From: Methylococcaceae bacterium
GTDB lineage: Bacteria; Pseudomonadota; Gammaproteobacteria; Methylococcales; Methylomonadaceae
Assembly (NCBI GenBank): GCA_005779525.1
Contig: SXIZ01000239.1
Coordinates: 1-16,227, forward strand
Reading direction: 5' to 3'
DNA length: 16,227 nt
How positions within the stretch are numbered: position 1 is the stretch's first letter; each line of letters starts with the position of its first letter. Both the position numbers and the translations under genes were made by a program. The notes below the pieces were generated by a model. The model saw only the letters and a program-made list of their open reading frames with translations, was not told the origin of the DNA and did not search any database. This document shows, in pieces, positions 1-7,500 of the stretch.

Positions 1-211
1 AGGCGTCGTTGAGTAAATAACGAGTGGGGAAATTATCGGTGCCGTCAATCACGAGGTCGTAGTCGCTGATGATGTTGACTACATTGTCGGCCCCAAGGCG
101 AGTGTCGTAGGTGACAACATTTACATCGGGGTTTAGTGCGGTGAGAGTTTTTTTGGCCGAGTCGACTTTGCGATCACCGATGCGGTCAATGTTGTGGAGA
201 ATTTGGCGTTG
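1..211 (-). pseudogene. MoeB/ThiF/HesA-type adenylyltransferase remnant, N-terminus missing, C-terminus beyond window edge
   Basis: Translating the minus strand from about 211 down to 2 gives QRQILHNIDRIGDRKVDSA and then, after a short spacer, DLVIDGTDNFPTRYLLNDA. These are the hallmark middle segments of the E1-like MoeB/ThiF/HesA family, which adenylates the C-terminal glycine of small sulfur carriers for molybdopterin or thiamine synthesis. Family members have about 75 residues before this point, including a glycine-rich ATP loop and a conserved SNL-type lead into QRQ. Here that lead is replaced by unrelated sequence (TLSTAP), and the frame reaches a stop at 269-271 with no ATG. Only about 127 bases separate this from ppiD, so the missing part cannot be nearby in another frame. 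I infer a 5'-truncated, probably non-functional copy. The C-terminal half is outside the window, so which family member it is remains open. Confidence 0.75.
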
Positions 212-246
212 CGGTGCTGTTGATAGGGTTAAGATGCAGAGGATAC

Positions 247-289
247 AAGGCAAAAAACCATACTGCCATTACTGCGGGTTTTTCGCCTT
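247..289. other. imperfect inverted repeat beside the truncated adenylyltransferase
   Basis: Bases 247-259 (AAGGCAAAAAACC) pair with 277-289 (GGTTTTTCGCCTT) as a 13-base-pair stem with one A-C mismatch (252 against 284) and a 17-base loop. There is no T-run directly after either arm, so it is not a classical terminator, although it could act as one weakly. It lies about 35 bases from the point where adenylyltransferase similarity stops, so it may be the end of an inserted or rearranged element. Confidence 0.45.
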
Positions 290-338
290 TAGTCTTGATT
301 AAAAATAAAATGATTTAGCGGTTTATAGGGCTGGGATT

Positions 339-2201
339 ATGCTGACAGAAATAAGAGAAAAAGCGCAAGGTGTGTTTTCATGGGCGATTTTGTTATTGAT
401 ATGTATACCTTTTGTATTATGGGGTATTCAAAACTACATGGACGATGGTAAAGAGTTGCCAGTAGCGTCGGTAGGCGACCGCGACTTCTTTCAACGTGAA
501 GTCACCAAAGCGGTAATGGACTACAGTCAAAACTTTGCAGGTTCAAATATCAGCGAAGAAGTCATCAAAACCCAAGCACTAAAAAAACTGATCAATGATG
601 AAGTATTATTGCAACATGTTCAAAATGAAGGACTCATTATCTCCGACGAAACTGCACGTAACTTCATCAAAAGCTTACCTTATTTCCAAGTAGACGGTAA
701 GTTTGATGAAAAACAATACAAAACATTGTTAAGTTCTCAAAACATGTCACCTGCGCTGTTTATCCAAAAGATTAAACAATCGTTAGAAATGGAGCAATTT
801 CAACGTGCCGTGATGGATAGTGGTTTTGCGAGTCAATATGAGGTTGACAGTTTTTTTAAAATTCAAAATCAACAACGGGATTTACAGTATTTAACGGTAA
901 TCCCCCCAAAACTGACGCAACAACCCTCAGCAGATGAAATTAATGCTTATTATCAACAGCATCAAAATGCCTATCAAACACCCGAGCAAGTCGCGCTTGA
1001 ATATGTTGAGCTTTCGGTAGACGAATTATCCAAAAAAGTCACTGCCACTGACGAACAAGTGCAAGCGTATTATCAAGAACATAAAGATGAGTACGCCAGC
1101 AAAGAACGCCGTAAAATTAGTCATATTTTATTTGCAGTTAACGCGAATACCACGGAAGAACAGGCGCTGAAAAAAGCGCAACAAGCTCAAGAAGCTTTAA
1201 AAACCAAAGATTTTGCTGCAGTCGCCAAAGAGCTGTCTGACGACAAACTCAGTGCGGAAAAAGGCGGAGATTTAGGTTTATTTGCCGTTGGCGTCATGGA
1301 AAAAGATTTCGAAGCGGCCGCGAGTGCCTTAGCACTGAACGCGGTTTCTGCACCAGTGAAATCTGCATTTGGTTATCATTTAATCAAAGTCACTGAATTG
1401 GTTCCCGCTGAAACCAAAGATTTCGCGAGCGTTAAAGCTGATGTCACTAAAGCTTATCAAAAGGCGCAAGCCGAAACGCAGTTCTACGAACTGGGTGAAA
1501 AAATGGCGCAGCTAAGTTACGAGAGTAATGGTTCCTTAACTTCAGTCTCCCAAACTCTGCAATTGCCCATTCAAAAAACCGGATTATTAGGCAAAGAAGC
1601 AACTGACGGTATTTTTTCTGAAGTAAAAGTACGAAATGCAGCCTTTTCCGAAGAAGTGCTTAATGGCACTAATAGCGAACCCATTGAGGTTGGCACAGGT
1701 AAATTGGTCGTCGTGCGCTTGTTAGAACATAAACCCGCAGCGACCTTACCGCTAAAAGAAGTTGAAGCCAAAGTTGCAGCGAGTCTGTTAGCAGAAAAAT
1801 CCAAACAGCAAGCTCAAACCACGGCGAACACTATCAAACAGCGTTTGCAAGCCGGAGAAAATATCGATACCGTAGCTGCAGAACTAAAATTGCCCGCCCA
1901 AAAACTCACGGGCGTGACACGGAATAATGACAAGTTACCTATAGAAATTACCCAAGCAGCGTTTAAAGCGGCTAAACCAGTTGATGGCAAACCAACGGTG
2001 TTAGTGATTGACCTACCCCAAGGGGAGCAAGCAGTCGTCAGCGTAACCCAAGTCAAGCCCGGGGTGATGACTGAAGAAGATAAAAAACAGCAAGCCTTAG
2101 CCACTCAAAATATCGCGCGTGCCATCGGTCAATCGGTGTTTAGCGCAGCAATGCGCAATTTGGAAGAAAATGCCGACATCACCATTAATAAAGAAAAATG
2201 A
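339..2201 (+). CDS. ppiD: PpiD-like inner-membrane peptidyl-prolyl isomerase / periplasmic chaperone
   Basis: PpiD is a membrane-anchored periplasmic foldase that meets proteins emerging from the Sec translocon and helps outer-membrane protein folding. The product has 620 residues, close to E. coli PpiD. It has a short cytoplasmic N-terminus, one membrane anchor (about residues 13-31, hydrophobic around FSWAILLLICIPFVLWG), a SurA_N/trigger-factor-like chaperone segment (about 40-250), and a parvulin-type rotamase domain (about 255-360). The parvulin domain shows ISHILFAV, a GGDLGLF motif and a closing FGYHLIKVTE. A long helical C-terminal part follows. Whether the parvulin domain is active is uncertain, because the PpiD parvulin domain is reported inactive in E. 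coli. The ATG at 339 follows AGGG at 327-330 with an 8-base gap. In many gammaproteobacteria ppiD follows lon and hupB; here an adenylyltransferase remnant on the other strand sits upstream instead, suggesting local rearrangement. Confidence 0.93.
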   Translation: MLTEIREKAQGVFSWAILLLICIPFVLWGIQNYMDDGKELPVASVGDRDFFQREVTKAVMDYSQNFAGSNISEEVIKTQALKKLINDEVLLQHVQNEGLIISDETARNFIKSLPYFQVDGKFDEKQYKTLLSSQNMSPALFIQKIKQSLEMEQFQRAVMDSGFASQYEVDSFFKIQNQQRDLQYLTVIPPKLTQQPSADEINAYYQQHQNAYQTPEQVALEYVELSVDELSKKVTATDEQVQAYYQEHKDEYASKERRKISHILFAVNANTTEEQALKKAQQAQEALKTKDFAAVAKELSDDKLSAEKGGDLGLFAVGVMEKDFEAAASALALNAVSAPVKSAFGYHLIKVTELVPAETKDFASVKADVTKAYQKAQAETQFYELGEKMAQLSYESNGSLTSVSQTLQLPIQKTGLLGKEATDGIFSEVKVRNAAFSEEVLNGTNSEPIEVGTGKLVVVRLLEHKPAATLPLKEVEAKVAASLLAEKSKQQAQTTANTIKQRLQAGENIDTVAAELKLPAQKLTGVTRNNDKLPIEITQAAFKAAKPVDGKPTVLVIDLPQGEQAVVSVTQVKPGVMTEEDKKQQALATQNIARAIGQSVFSAAMRNLEENADITINKEK

Positions 2202-2262
2202 TAAGCTACCGCTTCGGGTGTATTCTATAGCAGATTAACCCTAGGGCTTTTGAACTTTTTTT

Positions 2263-2279
2263 GGGGGCCTGAAGCCCCC
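2263..2279 (+). terminator. GC-rich hairpin downstream of ppiD (weak terminator candidate)
   Basis: GGGGGC (2263-2268) pairs with GCCCCC (2274-2279) around a CTGAA loop. A T-run lies upstream of the stem (about 2256-2262) rather than downstream, so this is not a standard intrinsic terminator on either strand. It is the only strong stem between ppiD and the next gene and may act as a 3'-end stabilising or pausing hairpin. Confidence 0.35.
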
Positions 2280-2391
2280 GCTAGGTCTTGCAATAAACGA
2301 GCGCGTTTTCAAGCACAATGCTACTTGTTGGACAGTGTGTACTACTGAGAAATTTTAGCTAGGATATTTATATTCCTTAAAGGATACAGTG

Positions 2392-3666
2392 ATGCTTAAA
2401 AATCCATTTTTTACTGTTGTGGGTCTGTGTTCTGGTGTAGTGTTCACCTCCTGTGCGTGGGCAACCCAAACGTCAGGCGCAGCCGTCATTGGCGGGGCGC
2501 CCGCAAATTCGATTTTTACCAATATCCGTAGCACCGACGCCGGGGTGAGTCCTGAAACTATTTTTGATGCACGACAAGTACTCAATAATACGGTGAATAT
2601 CACGGTTGACCCCACACATGTCGGTAAACCAGCGGCTATTTATGTGGTAGCAAAATATCAAAACCAATGGTTTCTTAAAAATAGCGCGAATGTCTGGCAA
2701 GCTTGGGATGGTGATATTAAGCATTTGCAATTCAATTACACCCTAGCCGCCCTTAAACCCTCCGAATCCATTGTAGTTGAACAACAGCTCAGTCAATTAC
2801 CAGGCAAATTTGACGTTTATGTGGGCTATCAATTAGATAATAGCTATACCTTCAATGCCACACCCTTTGCTTTCAGTGTCGTCACTGCAAAACTCAATGA
2901 TACGGGCGTTTATTACTGTGCGAATGCTACACAGTATTTAAATGGTAATCTCAAAGACAGTTTTAATAACGCGCTTCCCTTCACCTGCCCGATAGCAGAA
3001 TTTCCTGCTCAAGACGCGGAGCACGGTCGTGATGCCACCAATAATGACAATAGTGATGGTGTTGCAGGCTTTAGTTTCAGTAAAGTCAGTAGAACTGGAG
3101 AAAAACTACCCTTAAATGCAGCGAACTGGGGGTGCGTCAAAGATAATGTCACGGGTTTACTGTGGGAAAACAAAACGCCATCGATCAATAGTAACAGTGA
3201 TGCTCTTAGCCAATTACACAGCCAGGACAATATCTACAGCTGGTATAACCCCAATATCCAAAATAATGGTGGCGGCCAGGGCATTATCAATGGCGGAAGT
3301 TGTGCTGGCTCTCAATGCGATACCGATGCCTTTGTTAAAAAAGTTAACGAAACCGGTTGGTGTGGGTTTAATGATGGCTGGCGTCTACCTACCAAACAAG
3401 AACTCTTATCAATTGTAGATAACACCCGTTATGCTGGCAAACTCATGACCAGTACGGATTTGATCACTGGTATCACCTCGAGTGCTCAAGCCGTTGCAGC
3501 CATTGATCCGAATTTTTTTCCCAATACCCCTGCATTGGATTTTTGGACCTCCTCTCCTTTTGCCAACGGTACAAATGACGCATGGAGCGTTTATTTTTAT
3601 TATGGATCAATTAGTTATAACAGCAACAAAAACAACCTTTTCAGAGTTCGTTTGGTTCGCGGTTAA
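2392..3666 (+). CDS. Secreted DUF1566 (Lcl C-terminal-type) protein with N-terminal beta-rich module
   Basis: The product of 424 residues starts with a Sec signal peptide (basic K3, hydrophobic core to about residue 20, likely cleavage after AWA at residue 24). Residues about 25-175 form a beta-rich module with an aromatic patch (YVVAKYQNQWF, then WQAWDGDI) and no domain name I can assign. From about residue 205 comes the DUF1566/Lcl region: GRDATNNDNSDGVAGFSF, then WGCVKDNVTGLLWE (about 246 on), WCGFNDGWRLPTKQEL, FWTSSPF, AWSVYF and a terminal FRVRLVRG. DUF1566 domains resemble C-type-lectin or sulfatase-modifying-enzyme folds and occur in surface adhesins and in some targets of diversity-generating retroelements. 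The ATG at 2392 is preferred over the in-frame GTG at 2389 because AAGGA (2380-2384) then sits 7 bases away. The next gene, also DUF1566, starts 12 bases after the stop. The ligand is unknown. Confidence 0.85.
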   Translation: MLKNPFFTVVGLCSGVVFTSCAWATQTSGAAVIGGAPANSIFTNIRSTDAGVSPETIFDARQVLNNTVNITVDPTHVGKPAAIYVVAKYQNQWFLKNSANVWQAWDGDIKHLQFNYTLAALKPSESIVVEQQLSQLPGKFDVYVGYQLDNSYTFNATPFAFSVVTAKLNDTGVYYCANATQYLNGNLKDSFNNALPFTCPIAEFPAQDAEHGRDATNNDNSDGVAGFSFSKVSRTGEKLPLNAANWGCVKDNVTGLLWENKTPSINSNSDALSQLHSQDNIYSWYNPNIQNNGGGQGIINGGSCAGSQCDTDAFVKKVNETGWCGFNDGWRLPTKQELLSIVDNTRYAGKLMTSTDLITGITSSAQAVAAIDPNFFPNTPALDFWTSSPFANGTNDAWSVYFYYGSISYNSNKNNLFRVRLVRG

Positions 3667-3678
3667 GGGTAAAAGCAT

Positions 3679-4215
3679 ATGAACAACATAAATTCAGCAT
3701 ACATCAAAGGAATAAGCGTTGCGATTTTTACGATGGGACTCTCCTGCCCATCTAGCGTATTCGCGCAAAACTGTAATGTAAATACCATTACCATAACGAC
3801 GCCCAGTAGCGATTTTCAAATTGAAAATACTGGCGTAGCCACGCATACCAGAACTGGACTAATGTGGATGCGTTGCAGTCTGGGACAAACTTGGGATGGT
3901 AAAACCTGCGTGGGCTTAGCAAATAACTATACTTGGCAGCAAGCCCTGCAACTGCAGCATGACTTTAGCTTTGCAGGCTATAACGATTGGCGGGTTCCCA
4001 ATAAAAATGAGTTAGCCTCCATTTTAGAAAATAATTGTGAACGACCTGCGATCAATTTGGAAGTGTTTCCCAGCACCCCTTCAGCTTACTATTGGTCATC
4101 TACGCCTTTTGCGGCTTTGACCAATTTGGCTTGGAGCGTACATTTTAATAATTCTTTTGTTTACTATGAATTAAAAAGCGGTCAAGTACATGTCCGTTTA
4201 GTTCGTGGCGGCTAA
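3679..4215 (+). CDS. Short secreted DUF1566 (Lcl-type) protein
   Basis: This 178-residue product has a signal peptide (K10, hydrophobic stretch, likely cleavage after VFA at residue 29). The rest is almost entirely one DUF1566 domain: TRTGLMWMRC, NDWRVPNKNEL, YYWSSTPF, AWSVHF and a terminal VHVRLVRGG. It is a paralogue of the C-terminal domain of the preceding protein, without the N-terminal beta-rich module. At least four cysteines in the mature part suggest disulfides in the periplasm or outside the cell. The start has a good ribosome-binding site, AAGGGT at 3665-3670, overlapping the stop codon of the upstream gene and 8 bases before the ATG, so the two genes are very probably co-transcribed and perhaps translationally coupled. 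Function is unknown; surface binding is the family-based guess. Confidence 0.82.
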   Translation: MNNINSAYIKGISVAIFTMGLSCPSSVFAQNCNVNTITITTPSSDFQIENTGVATHTRTGLMWMRCSLGQTWDGKTCVGLANNYTWQQALQLQHDFSFAGYNDWRVPNKNELASILENNCERPAINLEVFPSTPSAYYWSSTPFAALTNLAWSVHFNNSFVYYELKSGQVHVRLVRGG

Positions 4216-4580
4216 GCATATATAAACACTGTCCCTATAAATTTGAAGTTTGATAAATACGTAAACTTGACTACACTTTACTCTAAGCGTATTTAATAGA
4301 TCATCATGTAAGTTCGGATAGAAAACAAACCTCTGTCTGAATGCCTGAGGGTATTTTTCTCATAAGTGCGTGAATCTTCCACTTGGGCTTTTTAAATTGA
4401 AGATTGTTAATTTAGCTTAGGAACAGGAATATATAACTTTTGAAACTGATGCAGGATTTATGCGCATTTTCAAAGCCTGCAAACTAGTTGAGCTTCAGTG
4501 TGAACATTACTGCAAATTCCAGCGTATTTCAGAAAGGCTAAATTTCATGTGCCATCGAATTGCCTAGGAAATAACAGATT
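4216..4580 (+). other. 365-base intergenic region, leader of the hybrid sensor gene
   Basis: No convincing small gene or known riboswitch was found; I looked specifically for a cyclic-di-GMP riboswitch core because the next gene turns over that nucleotide, and did not see it. The strongest structure is a bulged stem near 4439-4474: TTTGAAA (4439-4445) with TTTCAAA (4468-4474), plus inner ATGC (4449-4452) with GCAT (4464-4467). No clear intrinsic terminator follows the DUF1566 pair and no -35/-10 pair stands out. AGGAAAT (4566-4572) is the likely ribosome-binding site for the ATG at 4581. Confidence 0.4.
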
Positions 4581-7500
4581 ATGCAATCTATTGGAATTAA
4601 GATTAATGTTCTGAACATTTTCCTTGCACTGCTCTGCTTAGTCAGCAGTAGCAGTTTATGGATTTGGCAGCACAATCAGAGCCTCAATCAATTGTTTACC
4701 CAATCCGTTCAAATTTTTAGCTCGCTGCAAGCGCAGCAAATTGCGCCATTAATTCAAGCAGAAGATCCCAAGCTGCTCACCCAGAATGTCGCTAACTTAA
4801 GTGCACATCCTGACTTAGCCTATGTGTTAATCTGTAATACTGAACAAAAGCTTATCTTCCAAAGAAATTTTCACGCTTTATCGAAGTTACCGCCCTCCCC
4901 CTGTCAAGCACTGCAAGAACCAAGGGAAGACTACTTTATTGACCCACAAAGTGGATTTAAATACCTCAAGGTCACGGCACCGTTACAACTTAAAATTGCT
5001 AGCTCGCAAGCAGCTACCAAAGTCAGTGAAGTGCTCGACCTTGATAACGGCCTAAGTCAAACACAAAAACTCGGCACGCTCCACTTAGGCTTTAGCATGC
5101 ATCAGCTCCAGCAGGAGCAACGCTATACTTTAGGCTACACCTGCGTCATGAGTCTACTGTTGTTACTTGGGATCAGTGCGTACTCTTGGTTTTTTACCCG
5201 ACGCCTAGTATTCCCCATTAAACAATTAATAGTTCGGGCCTACGATTTTCTGGGCTGGGAAGCAAACCAAGACAACAGCGAGAGCACAGAAGATGAACTG
5301 TGTCGCTTAAACAAAGTGTTTAACCGAATCGCCATAGAATTTGAAAAATCCCAACAGCATAGTATTCAAGCGCAACTGGCATTGGAAATGATTCAGCCGA
5401 ACATTGAAATTCAACCAATCTCTGAAATTCCATCACCCACAACCCTACCCGCTGTTGTTAACTTCATACCGCAAAATCAACTTTTAACTGCGCTAAACCA
5501 GGATCTGCATACGCCAATCAACGCGGTATTGGGTATGCTGGAGTTACTGCAACACACGACTCTGAATAGTCAGCAGCACCATTTAGCACACAGTGCAATG
5601 CGTTCGGCAGAACTGTTACAAAACGTCATGAGCAATATTCTTGATTCTGCAGCAATCGCAACTGGAAGCTTGCACATTTCAGAATTTGATTTTGAAATAC
5701 GTGGTGAATTAGAAAGCATCGCCAGTCTGATGGCAGCACAGGCGTATTATCAAGGCTTGGAATTTATCTTAGACTTACCGAACGAACTCAATACCCTGGT
5801 TCGCGGTGATGCCAAACGCTTGCGCCAAATCATCATTAATCTGCTTGGATTTATGATCAAACATACAGAGGCAGGTGATATCTATCTAAAAGTCTCGATT
5901 ATCCAGAAAGATGCACAAGCGCTAACCGAAAGTTTAGAATTTGAAATTTTTGCGAATATTCCTGAAGCAAGCGCTAAACATTTAACCTATTTATTAAACA
6001 GCGATTGTGCGCAACACTCACCTTTAACGGCGCAATTTGATAGCGCAAGTCTAGGCATCATTTTAGCCAAACAATTGCTGCAGATGATGCAAAGCAGCTT
6101 ATGTTTTACAGAATTGCCATCGCCTCAACCATGCCTGAACTTCTCCCTCAACTTTACCCAGGCCACCCAAATCATTGCTCAAAGAATTGAGCGTGAACGT
6201 CTGAAAAACTGTCAAGCGTTCATTGTGGATGACAATACCTTGAACCGAGAAATTCTCGCACAACAATTGAAGGAATGGGGCATCAAAGTACAAACTTTTG
6301 CCTCAGGCACTGCTGCGGTGAGTTTTCTGCAAAATACGGGCGAGCAAGCGGCACATACTTTCCAATTCGGCATCATTGATAAACACATGCCCCTCATGGA
6401 TGGCATTCAGTTAGCCCAAAGCCTAGCGCGTGAAACGCGCTATGCAACACTACCACTGATCATGTTGAGCTCTGAACCCGTAATATTAAGTGACCTACAA
6501 CAACTCGCACCCAATATCTACGGCTACCTGCATAAACCCGTTATACAACAACAATTATTGCAGCATGTCTTTGATATTTTAGATCAAGAAACGACTAATC
6601 TACTCACCGGAGTGTTTTTAGACGACAGCTTAAGTAAACTGCATGCCAAAATTTTATTAGTTGAAGATAATATTATAAATCAAGAAATTGCGTTAGGCAT
6701 GCTCTATGCTATGGGCTGTAAAGTGAAACTCGCCAATGATGGTAATGAAGCCATTGAAGCCTTTAAGGCAAGTCACTTTGATGCCATCCTAATGGATTGT
6801 CATATGCCTGTACTCGATGGATTCCAGGCCAGCATTGCCATTCGGCAACTGGAACAACAACAAAACACCCTACAGTTGACTCCAATCATTGCTTTAACCG
6901 CCGATTTACAACCTGGAATTGTAAAGAAATGTCTGGGGGTGGGCATGAACGATTACCTATGCAAACCATACAACAGTAAGCAATTACACGAGACCTTACT
7001 CAAATGGCTGCCGTTAGAAAACGTGAGTAAAGAAACGCTACTCAGTTCTAGCACAGCATTAGATACAAGCTCCACGTTCTATCAAGGTCAACCGCTGCTG
7101 GATGTCGAAGTCTTAAAAAGCCTGCAAGTACTGAATGCTAATTCCGTTGAAGGAGTTTTATCGCGGGCGGTCAAAGCCTTTCAAAAGATGGCCAATGAAG
7201 AACTCGTGCAAATGCGGCAAGCTTTTGCAAACAATAATGCTACAGGTTTAGCTAAGATCGCCCACAACTTTAAATCTGCCGCGGCAAATTTGGGAGCATT
7301 AACGCTCAGTCATGCAGCACAGGCTATAGAATCCCAAGCAAACATCCAAGACTTAAGCGCGATTCCTACCCAACTCGAACTGATACAAGCGCATTTACCG
7401 TTGGTGTTAACGAGTTTACAAGAGTACCTACAAGCGCACACGCCTGCAATTAATCCGTCACTGAGTTCCGTATTAACCCAGAATGCGACACTGAAACGCA

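Noticed and set aside
111..302. Open frame of 63 codons on the plus strand near the left edge.
   Set aside because: It runs antisense over the MoeB/ThiF remnant, which shows real protein-family similarity; the plus-strand translation has no recognisable features.
2263..2279. Hairpin after ppiD as a strong intrinsic terminator.
   Set aside because: The T-run is upstream of the stem and none follows it on either strand, so it is listed only as a weak candidate.
2463..2530. Possible lipoprotein signal (SCA near residue 21) in the first DUF1566 protein.
   Set aside because: The residues before the cysteine (F-T-S) do not fit a lipobox well and AWA followed by T is a better signal peptidase I site.
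2330..4234. GGACAGTGT (2330-2338) and ACACTGTCC (4226-4234) form a 9-base inverted repeat flanking the DUF1566 gene pair, as if bounding a mobile unit.
   Set aside because: A 9-base match between two intergenic regions of this size is easily expected by chance, flanking similarity is poor, and there is no transposase or target duplication.
4216..4580. Possible cyclic-di-GMP riboswitch or retroelement template repeat ahead of the GGDEF-EAL gene.
   Set aside because: Neither the conserved GEMM core nor a near-copy of the DUF1566 3' end is present on either strand.
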